Notes: a model not told the origin generated them from the sequence alone. A DNA stretch of 45,219 nucleotides from Xylanibacter ruminicola Ga6B6 (GCF_000687715.1 NZ_JHXD01000024.1:1-45219); one strand, 5' to 3'. Numbered from the stretch's first letter, positions 18,677 to 28,155 are shown. Numbers and translations: made by a program.

Positions 18677-20143
18677 TCATTTCTTTGTTGATTTGTACTT
18701 TTTTAGCTTATTTCCCATGATTAGCTCGCGAAAATCGTATGGTTTGCTACCGTTAGGTGCTATAGTAGAGGGGATGCTGGCTGCTTCGCCCTCCATACCG
18801 TAGCGGTTCATGGCCGTAACGGCGTAATACAAGGTGCGACCCTTATGGGGTACGGTAATCGACAACTCACGCTGACGGGTAGCAATCAGATTCTTGGGAT
18901 TGTTCACGTCAACGGGAAGTGTTTCTGAGGCATAGACATTATATAATAGATAGTCGGCACCCGAATAGTCGGTAGCCTTCTGCCACGAAATCATATCGTT
19001 GATCATACCGCGTTTCATCTGCAAATGGTTAACAGCCGATGGAGCCTGCTTGCTCGCCCACGTCATAGGTGGAACGAGGGCTGGTACGATATTGAAATCG
19101 CGGGTGAAATCGTAGATACCTTTGGTATTATCGGTAAAGAACTTACTGCGGAAGAAAGTGCATCCCAAACCAAGCTGGCGCAGCACGTTCATCTCGCGGG
19201 TAATCACATCCAGATTCCAGTTCTTTTCGCGGGGATGCATCATGTAAACAGCCAAGCCTGGAGCCACCATACGTCCGTAGCTATGCTCCAGCCAATCTAC
19301 CGCAAAGGGGAAGAAGTTATTGCCCTGAAAATACATCATCGGGAACAGGGCATCCATCAGTCCGTCGCGCAACCATCCTTGGGCATCCTGACACACGGTG
19401 GTGTTGGCATTCCAACCCGAACTTTTGTAACGAGTCAGGTCGTCGTATTTTCCTATAGGCGAGCAAGATAGCTTAATCCATGGTTTTAAACCTTTAACGG
19501 CACGATTAATCTTGCGAACGATATCGGTGATGTACTGTCGACCTTGTGGGCGTGATACCTTCAGCTTCCAGGTTTCGGGGTAGCGGATGTAATCCAGATG
19601 GATACCATCTACATCGTAATTGCGTGTTACTTCTGCACAGAACTGGGCCAGATAATCGCCCGTTTGTGGCTTTTCGGGATCCATATATCCCTCGTCGCCA
19701 ATCTTACGAATCAGCGATGGATATTTCTGTCGGAGTTGCTTACAGCCTGTACCGTTCCACTTGCCAACAGGGATGGTAACAATCCAAGCGTGGCACTCCA
19801 TACCGCGACGATGACACTCGTTAATGCAGAACTGCAGCGGGTCGTAACCAGGCGATTTACCAGGATGACCGGTAATACAACCGTCCCAAGGCTCGGTTGT
19901 GGTTGGGAAGATAGTGGTGGCACGTACGCGGGTTTGTATCAGTACGGTATTGATACCAGCCTGCTGCAGTTGGTCGAGAATCGAAATCAACTCGCGCTGC
20001 TGGGTAGGTGTAGAGTAGGAGTGAGGCCAGTCGATACCACCAATGGTGGTTAACCAAACGGCTCTGACTTCATGTTTTGGCGTATTCGCTTTGGTGGTTA
20101 GCACAAGTGCTAAAAGCACGAAAATATGTATAATTGTCTTCAA
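18677..20143 (-). CDS. GH10-like (GHL10, YngK/DUF187) exported glycosidase
   Basis: 488 residues with a signal peptide (MKTIIHIFVLLALVLTTKA). The core from about residue 24 is the GHL10 domain: VRAVWLTTIGGIDWP, QAGINTVLIQTRVRA, DPLQFCINECHRRGMECHAW, and DVDGIHLDYIRYPE, whose acidic residues fit a barrel glycosidase. The last 100 residues look like a fibronectin type III module (SGADYLLYNVYAS, YYAVTAMNRYG). Members bind or cut wall or host glycans; the substrate here is unknown. It lies upstream of uxuA on the same strand, which could suggest uronic-acid-containing glycans, but each has its own promoter. Confidence 0.85.
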   Translation of the reverse strand: MKTIIHIFVLLALVLTTKANTPKHEVRAVWLTTIGGIDWPHSYSTPTQQRELISILDQLQQAGINTVLIQTRVRATTIFPTTTEPWDGCITGHPGKSPGYDPLQFCINECHRRGMECHAWIVTIPVGKWNGTGCKQLRQKYPSLIRKIGDEGYMDPEKPQTGDYLAQFCAEVTRNYDVDGIHLDYIRYPETWKLKVSRPQGRQYITDIVRKINRAVKGLKPWIKLSCSPIGKYDDLTRYKSSGWNANTTVCQDAQGWLRDGLMDALFPMMYFQGNNFFPFAVDWLEHSYGRMVAPGLAVYMMHPREKNWNLDVITREMNVLRQLGLGCTFFRSKFFTDNTKGIYDFTRDFNIVPALVPPMTWASKQAPSAVNHLQMKRGMINDMISWQKATDYSGADYLLYNVYASETLPVDVNNPKNLIATRQRELSITVPHKGRTLYYAVTAMNRYGMEGEAASIPSTIAPNGSKPYDFRELIMGNKLKKYKSTKK

Positions 20144-20171
20144 AATGATATTTTTTTTGATAATTTTGGTG

Positions 20172-20219
20172 CAAAGTTACTTTATTTTTTCCATTTCTCA
20201 AATAAAAATACTACTTTTG
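20172..20219. promoter_or_regulatory. Divergent promoters for the GHL10 gene (-) and cstA (+)
   Basis: Minus strand: -33 TTTG (20199-20202) and -7 TAACTTTG (20172-20179), spaced 19 nt. Plus strand: -7 TACTTTTG (20212-20219), 33 nt before the cstA ATG; no clear -33. Confidence 0.65.
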
Positions 20220-20252
20220 CACAAAAATAATTCAAAAATAAGCTAAAGAAAG

Positions 20253-21713
20253 ATGATTTCGTTTGTATTGAGTCTGATGGCTCTTGTGTGTGGTTACTTG
20301 TTCTACGGTAAACTCGTGGAGCGAGTATTTGGTCCTGACGATCGTGTTACCCCAGCTGTGGCCAAGGCCGATGGGTTAGATTACATCGTGTTGCCCTCGT
20401 GGAAGATCTTTATGATCCAGTTCCTGAACATTGCCGGAACAGGTCCTATCTTTGGTGCGATTATGGGAGCCAAGTTCGGTCCTGTGGCTTATTTATGGAT
20501 TGTTTTCGGCTGTATCTTTGCTGGTGCTACCCACGATTATTTCAGCGGTATGCTCTCGATGCGTCACGATGGTGCCGGACTGCCCGAGCTGATTGGTAGG
20601 TATCTGGGCAAGGCTACCAAGGGTATTATGCTGGTGTTTACCGTACTGCTGCTTATTATGGTAGGAACGGTGTTTGTATATAGTCCGGCTGAGATTCTGC
20701 ACACGATGGGTGGCGATACATTGATGTGGGTAGGTATTATCTTCTGCTACTACGTGATTGCTACCATGCTGCCTATCGATAAGATTATCGGAAAGATATA
20801 CCCGCTCTTCGCCTTCTCGCTGCTGTTTATGGCAGCTGCGCTGATGGTGTGGCTGTTCCTGCATTGGCCTACAGTGCCCGAGCTCTGGAACAGTCTGTAT
20901 AATATGGGTGCTGCTACAGAGCCAGACACTTGGAAGGATAATATCTTCCCAGCTTTGTTTATCACTATTGCCTGTGGTGCTATCTCTGGTTTCCACGCTA
21001 CACAGAGTCCGCTGATGGCCCGTTGCGTAAAGAGCGAGAAAATGGGCCGCCCCATCTTTTACGGCGCCATGATTACCGAGGGTATCGTGGCACTAATCTG
21101 GGCTACAGTAGCATCGTGGTTCTTCTATGGTAACCCCGCTCCTGGCTACACGCTGATTGAGCAGGCTACAGCTGGATTCCATACTTCGGCTCCTGCTGTA
21201 GTAAACTTGGTTTGTAACGAGTGGTTGGGTGTTGTTGGTGCTATCTTAGCTATGTTGGGAGTAGTTGCTGCACCTATCACATCGGGTGATACCGCTTTCC
21301 GTTCGGCCCGACTGATTGTAGCAGAGTGGTTAAAGATGAATCAGCGCCCCATTCCTAAGCGCTTGCTTATCTGTATCCCGTTGTTTGCCCTCTCTATCGC
21401 TATGCTGGTTTGGCAGATTGAGAATCCCGATGGATTTAATACTATCTGGCAGTATTTCGGTTGGAGTAATCAGGCGCTCAGCGTGTTCACACTCTGGACC
21501 ATCACCGTTTATCTGGTTCGCAACAACAAGTGCTTCTGGCTTACGCTGATTCCTGCCTTGTTTATGACTACCGTTTGTAGTACCTACTTCTTTGTGTCGA
21601 AGCAGTTCCTGGGACTTGGTAACGATGGTTATCCTTACGGCGTGGTTTGTCTGGTGGTAGCTATTGTATGGTTTGTATTATGGTATCGAAAGAATAATAA
21701 CTTAAAACAGTAA
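20253..21713 (+). CDS. cstA: Carbon starvation protein A family transporter
   Basis: 486 residues, hydrophobic throughout with many membrane helices. The short CstA form of Bacteroidota (E. coli CstA has 701). Signatures are the N-terminal LDYIVLPSWKIFMIQFLNIAGTGPIFGA, GATHDYFSGMLSMRHDG, GFHATQSPLMARC, and GDTAFRSARLI. E. coli CstA and BtsT take up peptides or pyruvate with protons or sodium; the substrate here is not determined by sequence. The stop overlaps a possible start of the next gene, an outer-membrane protein, so the two are likely co-expressed. Confidence 0.9.
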   Translation: MISFVLSLMALVCGYLFYGKLVERVFGPDDRVTPAVAKADGLDYIVLPSWKIFMIQFLNIAGTGPIFGAIMGAKFGPVAYLWIVFGCIFAGATHDYFSGMLSMRHDGAGLPELIGRYLGKATKGIMLVFTVLLLIMVGTVFVYSPAEILHTMGGDTLMWVGIIFCYYVIATMLPIDKIIGKIYPLFAFSLLFMAAALMVWLFLHWPTVPELWNSLYNMGAATEPDTWKDNIFPALFITIACGAISGFHATQSPLMARCVKSEKMGRPIFYGAMITEGIVALIWATVASWFFYGNPAPGYTLIEQATAGFHTSAPAVVNLVCNEWLGVVGAILAMLGVVAAPITSGDTAFRSARLIVAEWLKMNQRPIPKRLLICIPLFALSIAMLVWQIENPDGFNTIWQYFGWSNQALSVFTLWTITVYLVRNNKCFWLTLIPALFMTTVCSTYFFVSKQFLGLGNDGYPYGVVCLVVAIVWFVLWYRKNNNLKQ

Positions 21714-21718
21714 TGATT

Positions 21719-22216
21719 ATGAAAAAGTTGATAATGGCTGCTATCGGCCTCATGATGGCAATCGGTGCTAACGCACAGTATCTGAACGATTCTGAAAAGG
21801 TGTTTACTCAGGATAAGTGGTATGTAGGCGCTTCGCTCTCAGGTTTGGATCTGAACTATCATAAGGGTAGCGATTGGACCTTCAACCTTGATGCTAAAGG
21901 CGGTTATCTGATTGCCGACGACTGGATGATTACCGGTTTGGTAGGTTATCGTGCTCAGACCGATTTTCCATCGGTGGTACAGTTGGGTGCCGGACTGCGT
22001 TATTATTTTGAGAGTTGTGGTGTGTATGCAGGTGCTACAGCCAAGTATGTACATTGCGACGACTTCAGCGATTTCCGTCCTGAGCTGAGCGTAGGTTACG
22101 CTTATTTCCTCACAGGTAAGCTCACTGTTGAGCCCGAGGTTTATTACGAGCACAGCACCAAGGATTCTGACTATTCAGGATTCGGTGTACGTATTGGATT
22201 CGGTATTTATTTCTAA
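21719..22216 (+). CDS. Small outer-membrane beta-barrel protein
   Basis: 165 residues from the ATG at 21719 (MKKLIMAAIGLMMAIGANAQ, a signal peptide cleaved after AQ); an ATG at 21713 overlapping the cstA stop is also possible. The mature part consists of alternating strands rich in Tyr, Gly and Asp (KWYVGASLSGLDLNYH, GGYLIADDWMITGLVGYRAQ) and ends in an aromatic residue (GVRIGFGIYF), as outer-membrane barrels do. Probably an 8-stranded OmpA/OmpX-like barrel. The pairing with cstA may give an outer pore for an inner transporter; that is inference. Confidence 0.8.
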   Translation: MKKLIMAAIGLMMAIGANAQYLNDSEKVFTQDKWYVGASLSGLDLNYHKGSDWTFNLDAKGGYLIADDWMITGLVGYRAQTDFPSVVQLGAGLRYYFESCGVYAGATAKYVHCDDFSDFRPELSVGYAYFLTGKLTVEPEVYYEHSTKDSDYSGFGVRIGFGIYF

Positions 22217-22262
22217 GAATTTATACATTGAAAAATTATATAATTGAAGATTTAAAGTATTT

Positions 22263-23114
22263 ATGTTAAGTGTTGATGAATTGGTTGACAGACTGATAGA
22301 TCTGTCGTTTGCCGAAGATATAGGCGATGGCGACCACACTACCTTGTGCTGTATCCCCGAGGATGCAATGGGTAAGAGTCATCTGCTGATTAAGGAAGAT
22401 GGTATCTTGGCAGGAGTAGAAATTGCAAAAGAAGTGTTCCACCGTTTCGATCCCACCATGCAGGTTGAGGTGCTGATGCAGGATGGAACCCGCGTAAAGA
22501 AAGGCGATATCGCCATGATTGTTTCAGGAAAAATCCGTTCGCTGCTTCAGACCGAGCGTCTGATGCTGAACATCATGCAGCGCATGAGTGGTATTGCCAC
22601 CATGACTGATAAGTATGTGAAGCGTCTGGAGGGTACCAACACCCGTGTGCTTGATACCCGTAAAACCACACCTGGTATGCGTATGCTCGAGAAGCAGGCC
22701 GTAAAGATTGGTGGTGGTTGCAATCACCGTATTGGCTTGTTTGATATGATTCTGCTCAAGGATAACCACGTAGATTTTGCCGGTGGTATCACAAACGCTA
22801 TCGATCGCTGCCATAAGTATCTCGAGGAGAAGGGCTTGAACCTGAAGATTGAAATCGAAGTACGTTCGTTCGATGAGTTGCAGCAGGTACTGGATCACGG
22901 TGGTGTGGATCGTATCATGCTTGATAACTTCAGCGTGCCCGATACCAAGAAGGCGGTTGATATTATCAACCATCGTTATGAGACAGAATCGAGCGGCGGT
23001 ATCACCTTCGATACCATTCGCGATTATGCTGAACAGGGTGTAGATTTCATCAGCGTTGGTGCGCTTACACATTCTGTTAAGGGACTCGACATGTCGTTTA
23101 AGGCTTGTGACTAA
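22263..23114 (+). CDS. nadC: Nicotinate-nucleotide pyrophosphorylase (carboxylating), quinolinate PRTase
   Basis: 283 residues. NadC turns quinolinate and PRPP into nicotinate mononucleotide, CO2 and PPi in de novo NAD synthesis. Signatures: AEDIGDGDHTT at the N-terminus, LNIMQRMSGIAT, DTRKTTPGMRMLEKQAVKIGG, GLFDMILLKDNH and DRIMLDNF, followed by DFISVGALTHS. The basic residues around TRKT and EKQAVK bind quinolinate and PRPP. It is followed 9 nt later by the C69 dipeptidase gene. Confidence 0.95.
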   Translation: MLSVDELVDRLIDLSFAEDIGDGDHTTLCCIPEDAMGKSHLLIKEDGILAGVEIAKEVFHRFDPTMQVEVLMQDGTRVKKGDIAMIVSGKIRSLLQTERLMLNIMQRMSGIATMTDKYVKRLEGTNTRVLDTRKTTPGMRMLEKQAVKIGGGCNHRIGLFDMILLKDNHVDFAGGITNAIDRCHKYLEEKGLNLKIEIEVRSFDELQQVLDHGGVDRIMLDNFSVPDTKKAVDIINHRYETESSGGITFDTIRDYAEQGVDFISVGALTHSVKGLDMSFKACD

Positions 23115-23129
23115 TATATAATAATGTAT

Positions 23130-24854
23130 ATGAAAAGAAAACTGATACTAGCAATTGCGCTGATGGCCGTAATGGGCGCATCGGCATGTACTAACTTTAT
23201 TGTTGGCAAGAAAGCCAGCGCCGACGGATCGGTGTTTGTAACTTATAATGCCGACTCGTATGGCGCATTCATGCCCCTCTATCACTATCCAGCAGCCAAG
23301 CATCAGCCTGGCGATATGCGTAAGGTGTACGAGTGGGATACAAACAAGTATTTAGGTGAGATAGCTGAGGCTGCCGAGACCTATAATGTGATTGGTAACT
23401 CTAACGAGTGGCAGGTAACTATCGGTGAGACAACCTTTGGCGGTCGCGAGGAAATGGCCGACTCAACAGGTGTTATCGATTATGGTTCGCTTATCTACAT
23501 CGCCCTGCAGCGTTCAAAGACTGCTCGCGAGGCCCTGCAGATTATGACATCGCTCGTTGAGCAGTATGGTTACTACTCTGAGGGCGAGACCTTCTCTGTA
23601 GCTGATAAGGACGAAGCTTGGATTCTGGAGATGATGGGTTGCGGTCCTGATCGCACCAAGTCGAAGGAGCGCACCGTTTGGGTAGCTGTCCGCATTCCTG
23701 ATAATGCAGTAGCAGCTCACGCCAACCAGAGTCGTATCACCAAGTTCCTGGATGGCCGCTATGTCAAGGTTCAGATGAAGGACCTGTTTGGTAAGAAGTA
23801 TGCCGTTAATGGTAAGAAGCCTGTTCCCAACCTGATGCTTTGCTCAAGCAATGTGGTAAGCTATGCACGTGCTATGGGCTGGTTTGATGGTAAAGATGCC
23901 GACTTTAGCTATAATGCAGCCTACGCTGCTCCCGACTTCTCGGGTCGTCGTTTTTGCGAGGCTCGTGTTTGGAGTTTCTTCAACCGCTTTGCCGACGATT
24001 TCTCGGAGTATGTTCCCTATGCAGCCGGTAAGGAGAAGAATGCTAAGGAGATGCCACTTTGGATTATCCCTAACAAGAAGGTAACCATCCAGGATCTGCG
24101 CGATGCTATGCGCGATCACTACGAGGGTACTCCATTCGCTCTCGATACCAATATCGGTGGCGGTATCTATCAGATGCCTTATCGTCCTACACCTCTTACA
24201 TTCAAGGTGGGTGAGCAGGATGTATTCAACGAGCGTCCTATCTCAACCCAGCAGACTGCTTGGAGCTTTATCTCACAGATGCGTAGCTGGATGCCTCGCG
24301 AGGTTGGTGCTTGCTTCTGGTTTGGTAACGACGATGGCAATATGGTGGCTTACACACCTATGTATTCTTGTATCACACGTCGCCCCAAGTGCTTTACTGA
24401 GGAGGGTGCTGATGACGTAACTTTCTCGATGGACAATGCTTTCTGGGTATGCAACTGGGTTAGCAATATGGTTTATCCTCGTTACTCACAGTTGTTCCCA
24501 ACCCTGCAGGCTGTTCGTGATTCGCTCGATGCTTCGTATGCTCAGCTTCAGCCTGAGATCGAGGCTAAGGCCCTCGCATTGCCTACAGCCGAGGAGCGTG
24601 TGAAGTTCCTGACAAATTATAGCTGTAAGAAGGGCGACGAGATGATTGCCCGTTGGCAGAAGCTGGCCTTCTTCCTGATTGTGAAGTTTAACGATATGGC
24701 CATTAAGCCAACAGATGCTAACGGCACTTTCCTGCGCACACCTTATGGACATGGTGCACGTGCAGAGCGTCCTGGTTATCCTGAGCAGTATGCCCGTGAT
24801 CTGTTGAAGCAGACAGGCGATAAGTATCTCGTACCAGTGGAGGAGAAGAAATGA
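23130..24854 (+). CDS. C69-family dipeptidase (PepD-type Ntn hydrolase), exported
   Basis: 574 residues from ATG 23130 (an ATG 6 nt upstream is an alternative). The sequence MKRKLILAIALMAVMGASA is a signal peptide ending exactly before Cys20 (CTNFIVGKKASADGS). In C69 enzymes this Cys becomes the N-terminal nucleophile after cleavage, so export and activation may be one step; it also resembles a lipobox, but the CTNF-GK-AS context is the C69 signature. Conserved ANQSRI and the TPYGHGARAERPGYPEQYARD tail support the family. It probably cleaves dipeptides in the periplasm. The HAD gene overlaps its end by 4 nt. Confidence 0.88.
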   Translation: MKRKLILAIALMAVMGASACTNFIVGKKASADGSVFVTYNADSYGAFMPLYHYPAAKHQPGDMRKVYEWDTNKYLGEIAEAAETYNVIGNSNEWQVTIGETTFGGREEMADSTGVIDYGSLIYIALQRSKTAREALQIMTSLVEQYGYYSEGETFSVADKDEAWILEMMGCGPDRTKSKERTVWVAVRIPDNAVAAHANQSRITKFLDGRYVKVQMKDLFGKKYAVNGKKPVPNLMLCSSNVVSYARAMGWFDGKDADFSYNAAYAAPDFSGRRFCEARVWSFFNRFADDFSEYVPYAAGKEKNAKEMPLWIIPNKKVTIQDLRDAMRDHYEGTPFALDTNIGGGIYQMPYRPTPLTFKVGEQDVFNERPISTQQTAWSFISQMRSWMPREVGACFWFGNDDGNMVAYTPMYSCITRRPKCFTEEGADDVTFSMDNAFWVCNWVSNMVYPRYSQLFPTLQAVRDSLDASYAQLQPEIEAKALALPTAEERVKFLTNYSCKKGDEMIARWQKLAFFLIVKFNDMAIKPTDANGTFLRTPYGHGARAERPGYPEQYARDLLKQTGDKYLVPVEEKK

Positions 24855-25495
24855 GCACATTGAAAGCCGCACTCTTCGACCTCGATGGTGTAGTATTCGA
24901 CACAGAACCCCAGTATTCTATTTTCTGGGGTTCTCAGTGTCGACTCTATCACCCCGAACGTCCAGGTCTGGAACACGAAATTAAAGGTCAGACGCTCACA
25001 CAGATCTACGATCAGTGGTTCAGTGGTCCATTGGAGAAAGAGCAGTCTGTTATCACAGATAGACTTAACGAATACGAGAGCCACATGCATTACGACTATA
25101 TCGAGGGCTTTGAGCAGATGATTGCCGATTTGCGCAGTCATGGTGTGAAAACGGCAGTTGTAACCAGCTCTAATCTGCCTAAGATGCAGGCTGTGTATCG
25201 CTATCAGCCTGAGTTTAAGTCGTTGTTTGATGCTATTCTTACCAGCGAGGATTTCGAGCGTAGTAAGCCCGATCCCGATTGTTATCTCAAAGCCGCCGCG
25301 CGCTTGGGTGCAAGCACCGATGAGTGTATTGTTTTCGAGGATAGCTTTAATGGTCTGCGTTCTGGTCGTGCTGCCAATATGAAGGTAGTGGGACTGGCAA
25401 CCACCAATTCGGCAGAGTCGATCAGCGAATTGTCCGACATCCAGATATCCGATTATCGGAATATGGACTTTAACCAACTTTCCTCTCTACTTTAG
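24851..25495 (+). CDS. HAD-family hydrolase (beta-phosphoglucomutase-like phosphatase)
   Basis: 214 residues, starting in the ATGA overlap with the C69 gene. HAD motif I FDLDGVVFDTEP (Asp10 nucleophile, Asp12 acid/base), motif II VVTSSN, motif III Lys in RSKPDPDCYL and motif IV VFEDSFNGLRSG are all intact. The helical cap between motifs I and II is of the subclass I type. It is a sugar-phosphate phosphatase or phosphomutase; a real mutase is less likely because only the general family features can be seen. Substrate unknown. Confidence 0.87.
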   Translation: MSTLKAALFDLDGVVFDTEPQYSIFWGSQCRLYHPERPGLEHEIKGQTLTQIYDQWFSGPLEKEQSVITDRLNEYESHMHYDYIEGFEQMIADLRSHGVKTAVVTSSNLPKMQAVYRYQPEFKSLFDAILTSEDFERSKPDPDCYLKAAARLGASTDECIVFEDSFNGLRSGRAANMKVVGLATTNSAESISELSDIQISDYRNMDFNQLSSLL

Positions 25496-25526
25496 GGAAT
25501 TCCCCATTGTGGTTTATGGATTTTCC

Positions 25527-25558
25527 TTTGTAGGAGTAAGCTAAATTATCTAACTTTG
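25527..25558 (+). promoter_or_regulatory. Promoter of the small lipoprotein gene
   Basis: -33 TTTG (25527-25530), 20-nt spacer, -7 TAACTTTG (25551-25558): full consensus. The start codon at 25612 would leave a leader of about 45 nt. Confidence 0.75.
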
Positions 25559-25611
25559 CAATATCAAAAAATAATCGAATGTCTAACAAAAAAAATAGAA
25601 AGGGTACAATT

Positions 25612-26121
25612 ATGAAGAAGCTCTACACAACACTGATGATCGCGATGATGGGATTGATGACACTGTCGTTCACCTCTTGCGAAACCGATGAGGAAATCGC
25701 CTACGATCTCGAAGGCACATGGCGTGGTAACATGTCGATAGCCGATGCTTATGGCGAGTCGTATGTTGATTCAGAAATCACATTCCTGCGATACTCAAAC
25801 TCTTACACTGAGGGTAATGGTCTCTGGGCCGATTATTATGGACCACGTGACTACGAGGTATATCGTTTCGAGTGGTATGTTGATTTTGGTACCATTTATA
25901 TCCGCTTCGAAGATGGCGCTCGTGTAGAAATCCGTAGCTACTCTTTGAACTCAAATCGATTCCGTGGCCGCTTCTGGGATGGCGACAAGGAAGTAAGCTT
26001 CGAGCTGCGTAACTCTACTCGTAAATACGACTACGACTACAACTGGGGTGGCAGTCACTATCGCACCCGCAGTGCAGACGATGCCACCGAGGCTCGCCCC
26101 ACACATCCCCGCATCAAGTAA
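25612..26121 (+). CDS. Hypothetical lipoprotein, lipocalin-like
   Basis: 169 residues from ATG 25612; an in-frame ATG at 25579 would add a basic stretch before the signal peptide and is less likely. MKKLYTTLMIAMMGLMTLSFTSC is a lipoprotein signal with Cys23. The mature part starts YDLEGTWRGNM, a pattern of small beta-barrel, lipocalin-like Bacteroidota lipoproteins. It has many aromatic residues in alternating strands (YVDFGTIYIRFEDG) and a polar tail with Tyr and Asp. I cannot assign a function. It has its own promoter and terminator and so stands alone. Confidence 0.75.
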   Translation: MKKLYTTLMIAMMGLMTLSFTSCETDEEIAYDLEGTWRGNMSIADAYGESYVDSEITFLRYSNSYTEGNGLWADYYGPRDYEVYRFEWYVDFGTIYIRFEDGARVEIRSYSLNSNRFRGRFWDGDKEVSFELRNSTRKYDYDYNWGGSHYRTRSADDATEARPTHPRIK

Positions 26122-26139
26122 ATGCATTTTTCCCCTAAT

Positions 26140-26178
26140 ACTAACCCCGCTTTACTATCATAGTAGAGCGGGGTTAGT
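26140..26178. terminator. Bidirectional terminator between the lipoprotein and the DUF1254 gene
   Basis: An 18-bp stem (26140-26157 with 26161-26178, one G-U pair) with a 3-nt loop TCA and a GC-rich core ACCCCGC/GCGGGGT. A-rich and T-rich flanks suit convergent genes. Confidence 0.85.
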
Positions 26179-26207
26179 GTTTGGGTAAATTTGAGGTATC
26201 TGGGATA

Positions 26208-27644
26208 TCAATCTAAGCGGGTGATGACAGGCATTGTCCACTCGTTATGGGCGATACGATCCACTGGGTTGTAGATACGGAAGATGAGATGGAAGTCGTC
26301 TGCTGGAGCAGGCAGCCAGTTATCGGGATGGTCTGTATCCGGTTCGTGCGAAACATAAATGTCGAGTGAGCCATCATCATTGCGCTTCCAGTTGTCGCGG
26401 TCTGTGATATTATAGCGATTCTGCTCATTGCCGTACAGGAAGTTGTCTTCGCCATAGAGAGTCACACTCCAGAAACCGTAAGGTTTTGTTTCTGGCCAGT
26501 TGTCAGAAGTTATATGCAGACGATAGCGATGATTGCCATTAAGGTGCTGTCCATTGGCATCCACGTTGGCACGTGGGTAAACGGCTACGCTTACAGGATT
26601 GGCTGCGAGGGCTGCCACAGCAATAAGAGCACGATAATAGTATTCGGTACCGAACTCTGCAATAGGTTCGCCATAGAACTGCCAAGAGCCATTGGGCTTA
26701 ACAAACTGCTGACTGTGTGGCGTTGTGATAGCGATAATATTGGTTACGAGGTTTTTCCACAATGTCTCTGCCTCACTGCCGAAGATAGAAGCATCGAACT
26801 TCAGACCTGGGCCTACGTTGATACGCTTCAGGTCGGCCAACCATTCGGCATCTTCTTTTGCTGGCGGATTGGTGAGCATCAGCTCATTGGCGCGAGCAAA
26901 GAATTTGTCCATAGGCATAGTCATGATGTAGTCCACAGGAGCTTTAAAGTCGTAATCAGGGTTGTAGGTTCCCTTACCTTTATATTCTGCGCCGGTAGTT
27001 ACAAAGTCGTTCAGCATATAGGTGCGCATCTCGTCCTGTATGGCATGTACGTTGTCCAGGTCATCCTTACCCTTACAAACAGTACGCAGCAGCATCCACA
27101 CATGGTCGGTAGGGCTGGCGATATGAGTCATGTTGTCTGGAACGTCGCCTTTGAATTTGGGGCCTGTAAAACAGTAGTAGCCATATTCACCCTCGATATC
27201 GGTGGCTACAGGAGCTGCTATGCAGTTGCTCCAGGCATCAAGAATCTGAGCCAGACAGAAACGATCGGTGTGTGGCAGGCGCAACACGAGTGCATCTCCT
27301 GAGAGGTCCATCATCACCTGTGTGTAGTTAGTGTCCACGTTAGGTGTCACCACCTCCTTGGTATTGGCGTTGGCCAGCACGCGGGCGTGAATCAGACGGT
27401 TGGCTGGTGCCTGCTGACCAACGGGATCAACCACGTTAGTCATATGGATATAGGTGGCATCCATAAGCATCAGCGGCAGTGCATAGACGTAGGCTCGCTC
27501 AAGCAAATCGGCCTTCTCGGCATCGGTTAGATTTTTTGACGCATTAGCGGGATTGTCGGAATAGGTATTGCATCCTGTGGCGACAAAGATTGCAAGCAGC
27601 ATCATGGCTGCTGTAGCAAGGTTGTGAATTAGTTTTGTTTTCAT
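26208..27644 (-). CDS. DUF1254/DUF1214 domain lipoprotein
   Basis: 478 residues with a lipoprotein signal (MMLLAIFVATGC). The N-terminal half has the DUF1254 features AYVYALPLMLMDATYIHMTN and TPNVDTNYTQVMMDLSGDALVLRLP; the C-terminal half has DUF1214 (YYYRALIAVAALAANP, YRLHITSDNWPETKPYGFWSVTLYG, FHLIFRIYNP). Proteins with this pair are widespread and exported, of unknown biochemical role. Its promoter (27687-27718) is a full consensus. Nothing in the neighbourhood hints at a substrate. Confidence 0.87.
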   Translation of the reverse strand: MKTKLIHNLATAAMMLLAIFVATGCNTYSDNPANASKNLTDAEKADLLERAYVYALPLMLMDATYIHMTNVVDPVGQQAPANRLIHARVLANANTKEVVTPNVDTNYTQVMMDLSGDALVLRLPHTDRFCLAQILDAWSNCIAAPVATDIEGEYGYYCFTGPKFKGDVPDNMTHIASPTDHVWMLLRTVCKGKDDLDNVHAIQDEMRTYMLNDFVTTGAEYKGKGTYNPDYDFKAPVDYIMTMPMDKFFARANELMLTNPPAKEDAEWLADLKRINVGPGLKFDASIFGSEAETLWKNLVTNIIAITTPHSQQFVKPNGSWQFYGEPIAEFGTEYYYRALIAVAALAANPVSVAVYPRANVDANGQHLNGNHRYRLHITSDNWPETKPYGFWSVTLYGEDNFLYGNEQNRYNITDRDNWKRNDDGSLDIYVSHEPDTDHPDNWLPAPADDFHLIFRIYNPVDRIAHNEWTMPVITRLD

Positions 27645-27686
27645 ACTAAATAAATTTGATTTATAGTGATATTTTGTTTATGGCGG

Positions 27687-27718
27687 CAAAGATAATCATT
27701 AATTAAATATTCACCAAA
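27687..27718 (-). promoter_or_regulatory. Promoter of the DUF1254/DUF1214 gene
   Basis: Minus strand -33 TTTG (27715-27718), 20-nt spacer, -7 TATCTTTG (27687-27694). Full consensus, 43 nt before the start codon. Confidence 0.75.
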
Positions 27719-27745
27719 CATTTTGCAAAATATTTTCAGTTTTAT

Positions 27746-27994
27746 TTATTTTCTCATCAACTTGATATACCATTCCTCATTAGGGGAATGGCCACAATAA
27801 TGTTTGCCGTCACCTCCCAAATCCCATTGCTCAACGATTTCCCATTGACGAGTAGGGAGAAGGTCGTATTCTCCTGATATAATAACGGTGGCTTCTTTAC
27901 GACGAAATTTACGATGGCTAATTTTCTTACCTCGTTTCTGAGACTTACAGCAACACCAAGTGCATACTGGTGTCTTTTTTCTACTTTTACCCAT
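27746..27994 (-). CDS. Small basic protein, MGKSRKKTP type, unknown function
   Basis: 82 residues from the ATG at 27994; an upstream in-frame ATG at 28051 exists, but the MGKSRKKTPVCTWCCCKSQK start resembles a widespread small family beginning M-[SG]-[RK]-S-x-K-K-T-P. The first third is strongly basic with a Cys cluster (CTWCCC), then ISHRKFRRKEA, then an acidic-aromatic part with GKHYCGHSP. Nucleic-acid binding or a small metal site is possible but not shown. It is the last gene before the defence-like island and is transcribed away from it. Confidence 0.6.
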   Translation of the reverse strand: MGKSRKKTPVCTWCCCKSQKRGKKISHRKFRRKEATVIISGEYDLLPTRQWEIVEQWDLGGDGKHYCGHSPNEEWYIKLMRK

Positions 27995-28107
27995 AATGCT
28001 TGTAATGTTATGAGAGGTCACATACTCTTGATGCGCCACTCGGTTAAACATTACGAGGCAGAGGATTCTTTCAATAGTTTCATATCTTCAATATTTGAAT
28101 TTTGCTG

Positions 28108-28139
28108 CAAAAATAAGCATTAATAAAATATCTTCCAAA
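28108..28139 (-). promoter_or_regulatory. Promoter of the small basic protein gene
   Basis: Minus strand -33 TTTG (28136-28139), 20-nt spacer, -7 TATTTTTG (28108-28115). Full consensus. Confidence 0.7.
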
Positions 28140-28155
28140 CTTTTCCGACTTTTTC